Assembly (NCBI RefSeq): GCF_947623445.1
Contig: NC_135244.1
Coordinates: 14,074,860 to 14,138,859 of the forward strand
DNA length: 64,000 nucleotides
Direction of reading: 5' to 3'
Origin: Clavelina lepadiformis
Lineage: Eukaryota > Chordata > Ascidiacea > Aplousobranchia > Clavelinidae
In this document: positions 25,101 to 35,755 of the stretch, piece after piece
Position numbering within the stretch: position 1 is the stretch's first letter
How the letters are laid out: each line of letters opens with the position of its first letter
Made by a program: the position numbers and the translations under genes
The notes under the pieces: generated by a model
Databases searched by the model: none
What the model was told of the DNA's origin: nothing
What the model saw: the letters and a program-made list of their open reading frames with translations, nothing else

Positions 25101-28100
25101 CGCCCCACCTCATTGCAAAATAAAAAAAGCATTAAACAAAACAACAATTTATTTTCAATTAACTTTCATTAATGTGATGGATGTAGTTGTTTTTGGGAAA
25201 CCAAACGTTTAATTCGAGGCTTTGAAGAAGATAATGCACATCTTTAATGAAGAATGTAGAAAATAATGCACATTTGTCATCTCTCGCGCCCCCCCTTATG
25301 AATCCTACACGCCCCCCAGTTTAAGAACCACTGTTTTAAACCTTATCGGTTTTTTCATTTTCTCCTGAACATTGGCACGTGCTAATAGCAACTGGCATAG
25401 ATTTTTCCATCCCCACCATGCTGATGACAAAAGATAAAATGATAGATTATTGCTGGAAGGTAGCAAAAGTATGTTGCCTTGAAGCAAGTTTTTTTGTTTT
25501 TAAATTTCCATATTGCCTTTATAATTGTATTTAATATTCATGCATACCCTGATGATTTTTTTGTAAAAAGAAAATTAAACTTGGGGTTTTAACTTAGCAT
25601 ATGAACTACTTAATACCTTTGATGGTACAAACAAATGGCTACAATATAAGACCTTTCCTGAAAACATTCGCAAGAGCACTTTTTATAAGGCACAAATATA
25701 TGACCCAGTCTTAGTTTTTGGGTACAATACAGTGATTACGTTTTTTACAACTGTATATACACTAAAAAAACATGTTTTTCCTGCAATTAATAGTTACAAA
25801 TTTCAGTTGAGTAGATATTTCATAAGCTTAAAATGAGTATGTCTTGTTTTTGATCAGGTTGTCCACACCTTCAAAAATGACAAGAAAACGAAGGAGAAAG
25901 GATGACCAGAAAGATGATAAATTAAAATCTAGTAAGATTTTTTTCCAGTTTGTCTTCTGATATGATTTTCCAATAAGTAACTGGTTGGTGTATACAGTAG
26001 ATGAGACGACTGAGAGCTGCTTTAAGTGTTGCAGTTAAAATGTATTCACATTTAATGGATTGTATTCACATAACCTGCTTCAAAAACTGAATTGATAAGT
26101 TGTATATTAATTATTTATCATTTTACCTTGAATGAATATGGTATAAGTATGTTCCAATGCCAAGACGTTTACAAATACAAATCATAACATATACCCATGT
26201 TGATAGTGATGAAGGATGATCCAATTTAGGAAGTGTAAGTCCTTCTAAAGCCCTATTTTAAGCAAATTTTTAATTTGCTTTAACTTATAAATGAGCCCAG
26301 TCACCTAGCTGAATGTTTGTATCCACCAAGATGTACGATAAAAAAGATTAATGCAGTATTTTGAGCAAAATTTCATGTCTGGAGTTTTCACACCAAACGC
26401 TTAAACTTTTAACAAGTTTTTTCCTTAACATTTTTTCAAAACAGCGTTCAAAAAGCCTTAATTTTGAACAAACACAAAATTTCAACTCTAGCCTAGCTCT
26501 ATACCCACACTCACCAAACCCATAACAACAACAAACCATAACGGATGGAACTATTTCCTACTTTTTACTGTATATACTAGTAACGTTCAGCATGTGACAT
26601 TCGTCACAATTGTGGTAATGTCATTTCAAAACTGCTTAAACTTGTATAACAGGCCCATCGTGTTGTTGAAATAATCTAAAGCCTTTAATAAAAACATGAC
26701 ACAAGTGACATGTACAACGCTGTACTGGGATGTTTAGAACACTACGACTTGTCTGCACTAGATGCGTCATTTCATGTTTTTATCTATCCAATAGCATTTA
26801 CTGTTGTTCCCGTTTTTGTCTGACTGGTTATTAACCGGTTTGTAAATAACCATTTCATTATGAACGTGGGTTTGAATGCAACTTGTTTGTTTAGAAATTT
26901 TACCAAATCGTGTAAAACTTTCTACGTTAGAAGAAGTGCGAATACCAAACTTCTAAATACCGGGACTTCGTGAATACCATGTACGAATACTAATATGTTT
27001 GCGTATAAAAAGCATGTGCAATTCGTTGATATTTCATTTGTTAATTGGCGATGATTCTGTTTGTTTTTTTTTTAAATTTCCGTTTAAGAAACTTAACTGC
27101 ATGCATATACCTGGCCGAAATAAGTTTATAAAAATGGCGGTGATATTTGGAATAAAAACAGTAGTATTCGTCTTAGTAGTCTTCTCTACTGTAGTGTTGT
27201 AACTTAGTTAATTAATTTCAGTTTGATTTTCTTTATTTTCTTAAATATCATTTATGCTAATGGATTTTGAGTAGTTCGCCATTTTGCAAATAAACTCTGT
27301 GTGTGCATCAGCCAAGTATGTCCAATCACAAAGGCGACATTATGTTCTACAGTAAAAAACGAAATGGTAAGGTAGCAACGGCTTGGTTACGTTTATTTTC
27401 CATGTCCACGTGATCAATACGGATTAGATTATGGAAACCAGATTTGTAAGTTTAATAAAAATTGTGGGTTTTTCAAACCTGAAAAATATCGAATTGAGTT
27501 GGCCAATTTTCATCTGCCTTGCGGTTAACGTTGCCAGCATAAAAATGGTTGTCAGCTCAGGACACTTATCCTTCAGATGCTGTATATTTTACTCATCCAC
27601 ATTGCAAGAATGTCGTAGACGGTTCAAGTCCAATACTAACAACATAATAACCTGGTGCAAAATACTAACCATCAACAAATTATTATTCATACTAGATGCA
27701 TAAACAGTTGGCCTAACGCCGCATGAAAGCTTTTACCGGTATTAATGATTTTGGCAAACTCATAATCGTTTCTCAATTTAATCCGATTAATTACGTTCAT
27801 TAGATTCCTTCATCATGAAGTTGTTCGACCGCAGTGTCGACCTTGCAGCGTTCAACGATAATACGTCGCTTTACCCGGTCTGCCGTGCCTGGATGGAGAA
27901 CGATCCTTCTGGAAAAAATAAAACAAAGCAGATGAATGGGAGAGGCGAACATAAACATCCCGATGACGAAGCGGCAAGTAATGTAGGTTACTTGAAATGG
28001 GTTTTAAAACCTAATATATAAATAAATAAATTCCATATGTGCTTACTGCTGATTATTAACGTAACTATGCGCTGCAACCTTGCGGCATTAGGTTTAGAGT

Positions 28101-31100
28101 GGAAGTTCCACTTAGTGAAAGGACATAATTTATATGCTTTGTCATGTTTAGATATTATGCGATAGTGCAATTAGCACAACCTATAAGTATTACTTCCGGC
28201 ACGCTATGCTTTTATTATTACCTATAGCAGTAGGACATACAATAATCAAAGTTTAATAATTAATAGTTACAATACATACAATAATTAAATACTTAGCTAT
28301 ATGTTTACTATATGCTTTTATTCTTATAACACGTCTCTATATTGTTTTTGCAGTCGGAGGATGAAGAAACAGTGGGCAGCATCACAGAGATTTCTCCACC
28401 CAAAATCCCATGGAGTAACATGGATGAAAATGGACAATACACGAGTCCACGCGTTCCCGATCTTTTGCCTCAACCAAAAGATAAGTAAGTATTTCTTTTT
28501 GCTAAATATTCAGAGATTTTCTTTGCACTTTACTTAGGAAATGGTCGAACATATTTCGGAGAGTTTATTTCTGTTTGGATCATGCGTACTTTACATTGCC
28601 GTAAAACATGTTTTCCTTACTGTTCAATGATATTTTAATGGAAAAGATTGTTCGGAGTTAACTTATTCAATCACCATTTTGCGTTTCCCCTTATCTGATA
28701 CAGTACACTACCTTCGCCCATTTTCATTATTTGCAAAACAAACTTTATTCTAAACATGATAACAGGCTGGTTATCCTATTAAGCCGCTTATCTAGATTAG
28801 GGAACGTACATTGTTCATCAAAACAGTGCAGAATATATCATAACTATGCGATACGTTTGTCGTTTGCGTCTCGGTAGTAATTATGCTGTTGTCGTGCAGT
28901 GCTTATTATTGTCGGACGTTAATACCATGCTGTTTGCGCCACGTACCAGCGCAAATCTGGCCGGAATCGAAAAATGTAATATTGCAGTAAAAAGCGTTAA
29001 TCAATGCCATTCATACCGGTTTACTACCGTTATTTATTGAAATAAAAAGTTTATAAATATGCTAGTTGTTAATCAAAACGGTCTATTTATGCGATATGTT
29101 ATTTTTTAGTATTGTTTTCTCACCAGGGACGTATTTAAATAATGGGAAACATGGAAGCCTTATATTTTGCCATGAAGTAAACAAAAATTTTAAACACCTC
29201 GCAGGAAAATTAGAACGTAAATACCGTTCCACTGCTCCTCTGCGCCATTTCAAAGAAACAGGGTGTGGTGAAAGAAACATTGCCAGGACGAGTAGTTTTC
29301 CATTAACTTGCGTCGTATCATGCGTTCGTAATTGACGCCTAAAATTCCAGTATCTTTTATTATCTGAACCCGATGGATCACAAACTCAGCCGCGTTTTAA
29401 CCAAAACACGACCAGTTTTTGATTTCATGTTTACGTAGTTATCGTAAGATCCTTTGTTTCCGTTTAACGATTTCAAATGCAATTGTTCAGACAAATTTTT
29501 TTAACAGATTGGAGATGTACCTAAAGAATCAGACAGTCACACCTCAAGCTGAGACGTTGTTGGTCAACCACTTGCGACATTGGAAGAAGGTGCGAGAAAC
29601 GTAAGTCGGCAATTACGGTCATTGGTTCCATGTGTAACCGCTTAAAAAAGAACGAATGAGCGTCTATTAAAAACTCTGTGGAAACCATTTAAGGAAAGCT
29701 GAAGTCCGAGTACTTAATTTTTCTGGTTGCTGCCAGTTTTTGGTCGTTAGATGTGGCGGTATTTCATACTTTCTGATACTTTCTTGTAATCTTGCAACTG
29801 CGTGTACTATATTTTGCATAAATATATATATTTATGTGTAATTATGTCACTTATCAAACAGATTGGCGGCTCATATGAAAACTAGTTTGTAAGTGTCGGT
29901 CTGCTCTATTTTCGGTCGGATTTTCTTGGTGCCTATTGTCCAACCACAAACAAAATTCTACAAACTCTTTGAGGCATTAGCTATCCGATTCCGATTTTGC
30001 ATTTTTAAAGAATTTTTCACCTTTCTCATAAGTAATCACCAGTGATACTTTTCGGCTCGGCATTAGTATAGCGGGGGATAGCGGCGATAAGAGTTTAGAA
30101 TCGTGTTCGAATCACCTGTCTTTGTGCGATATCCTCTTGAGCAAAGACATGAATTCTGGCTCCCGTTTTTTTAGTTTCTTTTTATGACTGTGATACAGGC
30201 TTATTTTCTTCACACGTGCTTGCTACCACTTTTTGGATTATTTGTTTTTTCCTATTTCGCTTTCTCATTTTTAGCATGCATTGCTCGTCTATCTCGAAGC
30301 TGCGTTTTAAATTGAACGTTCATGGGGGCTATTTATTTTGGTGAAGTACGTAATGCCGTTGGCATTTTGTGTTTTGGGACAAAATATGTGGAAGGTCGCA
30401 GTTCAATATAATGTCACTAAAATTATGTGCAATATTTTATACATAGAAATCGGGCGTTTTCTGCGGATTAGCAACAAAATTTTTTATCATGAATGATTGT
30501 TATTTAAATGCATTTACAGTGATATATCTTTCACATGAAATGAAATTTACATATGAACCGTTTGAAATCTTCGTTTTGAAATTTCAATTCTTTATGGGAA
30601 TGGTTGCAAACAAAAAAGTGGCATCACGAAATTTTTGTCCTACTTAAGTTTGGTTGTTATCATTTTAAGCTATAGGAAAACTTAATTTTTGAAAATGAAC
30701 TTTTTTCACACCTGTTCACGATACACTGATTTATACAGTAATAATAAGTAACTCGGTTGCGATATTCCTTCAGCAAAAGCTTGGAGACTTGTGAAAGTTG
30801 GTCTTGCAATCATTAACTCTTTGCTGCTTTCACAACAAACCGTTCACGTAAAATCTTCTTAGCAGGCTTGGCGAATACACATATGTTGTTGTAGCAGCAT
30901 TAAAGTTTTAGGTGTTGTTAAAATTTATTGTCTGGCCGAATTCTATGTTACTGCTTTCTCAGCTATTAAGCTATCCATTTTAAGTGCTGTGCGATTAGAC
31001 AGGGTAGTCATGACATTTGCTACTGTAAAACTGGTTCCTGATAATCTTGCAACCAGATCTTCCCCCAAGCGTTTCTTAAGTAACATGTCTGTGGGACACA

Positions 31101-31923
31101 AGAAACAAACAGTCTAACCGCGGGTAAAACAAAAATTAATTATTGCAGCTTTAAAATTTTTAGCCCAGTGTAACAAAAATTTGCACAGCTTGAGCTAACA
31201 GCTCAGCACAGCTTTTCTTGGAACAGTATAGTCCTCAACTTTTTTCGGACACGGACCTCCTAAAACATTTTTTTAAAATCTAATACATTAAAAATTCTGG
31301 AGACTTATTTCACTTTATAATATTTATTAGTCGCGTGCTATTTTTTTGTATAGTTGCCATAGCTTCTACTACAAACATTTAATGGATCTTTATACTTTAC
31401 ATAGAACTTTTCTTAGTCAGACATGCGATACTTCTGAATCCCTTCCCCCTTCCCTCAGCATCTTAATTGTCTTTGGCAACAAAAATATTGCATGATGTTG
31501 ATAATAATACTGCAATATTATTTCGCAGAATAATGTTCCAATGACCAGTAACATTTTTTCAGTCCGTCCCTCTGGTCTGACACAGATCACTATAGCTGAG
31601 CAAGAAATATCATATCAATGAAAAAATGAAATAAGTCAAGTCATTTTAATTTGTTTCCCAAAGTTCGTTATGACATTCACAGAGCCCCTAAAACTTTCAC
31701 AGAGACATTCACAGAGCCCCTAAAACTTTCCCACGAACCCATGGGGGGACCACTGCTTCAGATATAATACTGCTTGCGAGTTAACATTAAGTTAAATACT
31801 AACACTAAATATAATTCCAGGTGGATAGAGAAATCACGGGAAAATGAAAGCCGGTACCGAGACAGCATGGACACCCTCAAGGAGATCTTTCAGCGCAACG
31901 TTTATAACAACTCCGCTACATGA
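22130..31923 (+). CDS. LIN37: LIN37, MuvB/DREAM complex subunit, seven exons
   Basis: Exons as read: 22130-22233, 23911-23970, 25858-25931, 27804-27982, 28354-28484, 29508-29600, 31821-31923. All introns are GT-AG and all junctions keep frame, giving 247 aa, nearly the length of human LIN37 (about 246 aa). The decisive block is in exon 4, residues 84-112: [12 protein letters not shown] followed by [12 protein letters not shown]. This is the conserved LIN37 signature. A basic stretch TRKRRRK at residues 63-69 is a likely nuclear localisation signal. The C-terminus (HWKKVRET, then [18 protein letters not shown]) matches the helical end of the family. LIN37 is a core MuvB subunit (with LIN9, LIN52, LIN54 and RBBP4) needed for DREAM repression of cell-cycle genes. 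The N-terminus is acidic and weakly conserved. AATAAA at 32419-32424 is a candidate polyA signal. Introns 2 and 6 hold transposons. Confidence 0.9.
24237..24706. mobile_element. Degenerate hAT-like element in LIN37 intron 2
   Basis: The left end GTATCTTAACCTTTTTTGGG is partly inverted at the right as GGTTAAGAACCCCTAAG. CTTAACC/GGTTAAG ends of this type recur in hAT MITEs. No convincing target duplication was found, so the ends are approximate. Confidence 0.45.
25044..25333. mobile_element. hAT-like MITE, 290 bp, nested in a retroposon tail
   Basis: The termini are CAGGGGTTCTTAAACTTTTT and AGTTTAAGAACCACTG. The flanks TTTTAAGC (25036-25043) and TTTTAAAC (25334-25341) match at 7 of 8. The flanking sequence, once joined, matches the dispersed tail repeat seen intact at 62017 and 10966-11030 (...ACGTTTTAAGCCTTTTCGGC...), so this element inserted into a copy of that repeat. 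It lies in LIN37 intron 2. Confidence 0.85.
25334..25455 (+). repeat. Retroposon 3'-tail copy (right part, after the hAT insertion)
   Basis: It shares TAGCAACTGGCATAGATTTT, CATCCCCACCATGCTGATGA and an ATAAAATGATAGATT tail with the repeat at 62017-62143. The left part lies just before 25044. Confidence 0.6.
30055..30175 (+). repeat. Possible tRNA-derived SINE in LIN37 intron 6
   Basis: TTAGTATAGCGG resembles an A box, and GTGTTCGAATCAC about 45 bp further on resembles a B box. The stems of a working tRNA do not fold by eye, so this is more likely a SINE head than a tRNA gene. The body after it is not matched elsewhere in the window with confidence. Confidence 0.35.
31225..31757. mobile_element. 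Degenerate hAT-like element in LIN37 intron 6
   Basis: The left end CAGTATAGTCCTCAACTTTT and the right GGGGGGACCACTG resemble hAT ends of the same style as the other elements here. Target duplications do not match, so the call is tentative. It contains a 32-bp direct duplication (period 32, 31672-31732, unit starting GACATTCACAGAGCCCC). Confidence 0.4.
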
Positions 31924-34288
31924 CCCCTTGTTAGATGATGTTGAGCGTGCTTGTGTGCTGTGGGCAAGCAAACCTCCAACTTGTTCAACAAGTTCCATGA
32001 GTTCAGTGTGGATAACCCCGCCCTGCGATCTGCTGTTAGCATTTCTGTTCACATTCTTCTGATGCGTCCAAACGAATGATTTACCTTCGCCTATGGCACT
32101 CAAATATTCGGCGAGTCAGCCATCTTGCTCAACACGAACCTTACATTGTACTCAGCTAACTTATCGTTACTTAACAGAACAGTTTAACGTAATTACATAA
32201 CGTGACTTATTACCTTTTTTGATGAAACCGTAAATTATGCAATCGTTTATGTAATTTCAAAATCAAGTTATGCTAAAGACAATTTCATGATATTTTAATA
32301 TTTTGATTCGTTTTACGCTTAAAAATTTAACCTTGACCGCAATTAGTATTAGTGTTGTAACACTCTTGTAGTCACAGAAAAAGTTATTTTGTGTGCAGTA
32401 GGCTGTATATCTTGGACGAATAAAGTGAAAAGTTTATTTAATGGCTTGATTGTTAAGCTATGACGCAATCGTATAACCGATATTTTTAACTTAGTTGGAA
32501 AAAGTACACAAAATTGGTTTACGGAGCAGGAAATGTTCTTTCGAAAGTAAGCGCATTATTATTGGCATACGAGGCCAGCTGCAACTAATTTTGGCTGGCT
32601 GTGAGTGCGGGACCATTACCTTCTAAAAACCAAGCATCACGAACCAGCATAACGATAGCAGATTTTGACATACACAGCTGTAGTTCAGAAACGTCAGTCA
32701 CAGTACATTAGCAGATAAGAAATCTTTGTGTTAATCATATCGCTTCACACGTCGGTAATTTCTTTGCCTGTATATATTTTATCGGCTGGTCCTGTTGTCA
32801 GTAAAAAACGTTCAGTTTTAAAACATGCGATAGCGGAATTTTCAGTTACTCTATACTCGTCACACAAAATCTGAATATGAAGTTCGATATTAAGCTGATA
32901 ACAAAAAGTGCTGAATGTATTTCGCGTTAAAAGTGTGATAAATTTCTTCACAAACTGATAAATAGCTTCAGGTTTTTATACCCACTGGGGTATTTCGTGT
33001 GCAATGTTTGATTCATGTAGGCCTATAGCCGCACAAATATTGTATAGTGGTTACTATTATGACCTTTGTTGTCAATACCGTATAAACTCAATAACGAAGC
33101 TGCTCAACGCGTTGCAAGTTAATTTTATAAAAGTGGCTTCTCTTTTTGTTCTTTAATTTTATTTGCCGAGTAAATAATTTCATAAAATTTGAAAACTAAC
33201 GACTAATTATAAACACATTCGAAATTTAGCAGTTTTTAAGTTGGCCAAAGGTGTTAAAAGTATAATTTCTAGCGTCAAAAGTACAAAGAAAATTGTCGTC
33301 GTATTTAGAATTTAAACAAAATATCAATGAAGATGAAAATTTTAAGACTTGGTTTAAAACAGCAACAAACCTTTGAATACTTAAAATGCCCACGTTTGGA
33401 AATGCCGGGGATGTTTTTGAGTTTGATGCGGTGCATCAGTCAGTTTATATTTACCTGGCATGAAATTAAAGTTCATTTTACTACTGGACGAATAATTGAA
33501 TTAGCAAGTATAATTTCCAACTTTCTCCTTTGCATTCTCGCCGTTGAGTACGCACCATTTTCATTATTGCTCATATTAGACGTAGAAACCGATACTTCAG
33601 AGTTGGCACCGATCAAAGAATATGTTCTTGGAAATTGACATTGCGCTTAAGTTTTTAAACTCAAGCGACCTCCGCCAACAAATTTAATTATTCTTGATCT
33701 TTGAGGTATGACACATGAAAATATATGTTTTCTTGAAGAATAGAAGCATCAACTAACCGAATTTGGCAGCCCTTCCGAAAATGATTGTTGTAAATTTTTG
33801 AAATGTCGTATTTAATTCTTTTGTGTTTTTTCTGATGTTTTTAAGAATTCTTCGAAATTTTCTAATAATAAGCGGAGTCAAAATGCCCATTTCGCTGTAG
33901 TTTTTGAACACTTCTAATGCGTAATTGTCTTGGATATTTGGATGATATAATGACGCAGTAACGTATTACTCATTGTATCACGCCTTCAAAAGTTTGATTA
34001 CTGAGCCTGATAAATATCTGTTTTTATTTTTTACAATCTACACGGGAATGCACCATGAAATACAACAAAGCCACCGTTAAAAATTAACGCAAAAAATAGG
34101 AAGATTTTTATAAATATTTTGGCCAAATTTTAGCTTTTGCGCTATATAAAATTTATTGTGAATTGCAATGAGATACAAACTGCGTTTTCAAGATGCCAGC
34201 AAAAAGTTATATTCATTGCAACGAAATTTCAATCATAACGTTACGAGTATAATCTGTTAATAAATATATAAATAAATTACGTAAATTA
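31924..34288. other. Region between the 3' ends of LIN37 and the XBP1-like gene
   Basis: This includes the LIN37 3' UTR (polyA signal at 32419) and, on the minus strand, the 3' UTR of the bZIP gene, with AATAAA candidates read from plus positions 34152-34157 and about 34023. A 103-aa frame at 33327-33638 (+) has a hydrophobic segment but no known motif. Its first third overlaps a repeat shared in inverted orientation with 38590-38710. I do not call it a gene. Confidence 0.4.
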
Positions 34289-35755
34289 TTATAAGTCAAA
34301 AATGGGATTGTCAGTCATCCAATCAAACGAATCGTCCATACTTAATCCACTGTCACTAAAACCGCTAAGCGGTGAATCGGCTGGTTCGTTGTTGAGGAAG
34401 ATGTCTTGAAAGTCCAAGATTGCCATGTTTTCATCTCCATTGTCTACATCGCTCAATATGTCTGAAAGGTCTTTCTCAACTAACAACGCTTTTTGCTTTG
34501 CGGCAAAAAATGCGGAAGGTGTTGCTTGAGATTGTTCAGAGGAAGTTTGAACCGAATCTTTGGTTTTGGCATTTTCGGTCGTGTCTTCGAATAACGACTC
34601 ATCAATCGGAGATAGAAGTATCGGTTTGTTGCTACCAGTCTGGCGTACTTGTGAAGCAACCAGATTTTCGGACAATTCGGGTATTTTGAGTACGTTTTGG
34701 CAATTGTCTGGACTTGGTGCATCGTCGGAAAGGTCAAGCCGCTGGCGCTTGGTTGGGAGAGTCAGCATCGAGCCTATTGAAGGAAGAGACTGCGTTCCAG
34801 CAGAGTCCCAGTTTTCCTTCCGTTTCATCTGGCAATTTGATGACATCATGAGGTTTGTTATGTCAGATTCTTTGGAACAAATGGTAGATGCTGTTAAAGA
34901 AGTTGTCGGAAGATGCTGTTTTCCGCTGTTGTTAGTTTGTTGTTGAGTCATTGCAAACGACTGAATATGACCCTGAGAAGCAACCAGACGTTTCTGTATT
35001 CTGAGTGAACTGTCGACCGGTTCCTGCTTTATTTCAAGATTTTGCGTATGGCAAACCGTGTTTGTACGATTGTAAAAGTTGGTACTTGGTACTTGAGGTA
35101 TCGCCCCGGAAGATAGAGTTTGTAGTATCTCTTGCTGCCGCTGACCTAGAGCTTGGATTCCGCATTTCCCATTCAGCTGCTGATTGCTATTATTTTTGTA
35201 AAAGTCGTTAGCAAAAGAATTAGGAAATGGGTCGCCGGATGTCTTTTGGATTTGAGACTGCTGGTAAGTGTTTTCCATCATTTGATTGCTGTTTAAACCC
35301 GCATTGGCATAAAAGTTGTTTTCGTCCTGGAAGACTGAACTGCGTTGCATCTGGTTTTGTGACGGCACTCTAACGCACAGCAGGTCTCGCTCGGTATCCA
35401 GCATAATACCGTTTCGTAAACATTTTCTCACTAAAACCTCAAGGCGTGCACGCAGGTATTGGTTTTCGTCTTCAACCCGCCGATTTGTCTCCTGAAGTTC
35501 GCTGACTTGTTTCTCTAATTCAAGCATCCTCGCTTTTTTGCGTTCCCTTGCAGCAAGGGCAGACTGTCTGTTGCGCAATTTCTTCCGAAGTTCCTTGTCT
35601 TCAATTGCACTCAGAGGGATGCTTTCGGTCGTGTTTCGTTTTGCATAATCGGGTTTTGGTAAAACAGGCAAAACAGATTTATTGTAAGTGAAGGCCATTT
35701 TTGTTTTATGCTGTGCTATCAAGAAGCTCATAAAAGTATTCACCGCAACTTCAAC
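34289..35755 (-). CDS. XBP1: XBP1-type bZIP transcription factor, single coding exon
   Basis: Read on the minus strand. The likely start is the ATG at 35698 (context AAAATGG), giving 469 aa; an in-frame upstream ATG at 35731 would add 11 residues. The basic region (residues 36-58) has NRQSALAARERKKARM, and RKKARM is characteristic of XBP1. A zipper follows with heptad positions 61, 68, 75, 82 and 89 (L, L, V, L, L). Next come a Gln/Asn-rich middle, an IKQEP sumoylation-type site, and an acidic C-terminus ending in DSFDWMTDNPIFDL. XBP1 drives the unfolded-protein response. In most animals IRE1 removes a short intron to shift the frame into the activation domain. Here bZIP and acidic tail already share one frame. 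A splice acceptor (TTTCAG) at 35756 implies a 5' leader exon or a trans-splice site. It could be another bZIP close to XBP1. Confidence 0.82.
   Translation of the reverse strand, partial: VEVAVNTFMSFLIAQHKTKMAFTYNKSVLPVLPKPDYAKRNTTESIPLSAIEDKELRKKLRNRQSALAARERKKARMLELEKQVSELQETNRRVEDENQYLRARLEVLVRKCLRNGIMLDTERDLLCVRVPSQNQMQRSSVFQDENNFYANAGLNSNQMMENTYQQSQIQKTSGDPFPNSFANDFYKNNSNQQLNGKCGIQALGQRQQEILQTLSSGAIPQVPSTNFYNRTNTVCHTQNLEIKQEPVDSSLRIQKRLVASQGHIQSFAMTQQQTNNSGKQHLPTTSLTASTICSKESDITNLMMSSNCQMKRKENWDSAGTQSLPSIGSMLTLPTKRQRLDLSDDAPSPDNCQNVLKIPELSENLVASQVRQTGSNKPILLSPIDESLFEDTTENAKTKDSVQTSSEQSQATPSAFFAAKQKALLVEKDLSDILSDVDNGDENMAILDFQDIFLNNEPADSPLSGFSDSGLSMDDSFDWMTDNPIFDL

Noticed and set aside
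27431..27703. 90-aa plus frame in LIN37 intron 3
   Set aside because: No motif, no acceptor/donor pair that keeps the LIN37 frame; LIN37 is complete without it.
25932..28353. Direct joining of LIN37 exons at 25931 and 28354
   Set aside because: The joint breaks frame at once; adding the exon 27804-27982 restores it and supplies the LIN37 signature.
30055..30130. tRNA gene in LIN37 intron 6
   Set aside because: GTTCGAATC is present, but the stems do not fold; better read as a SINE head.
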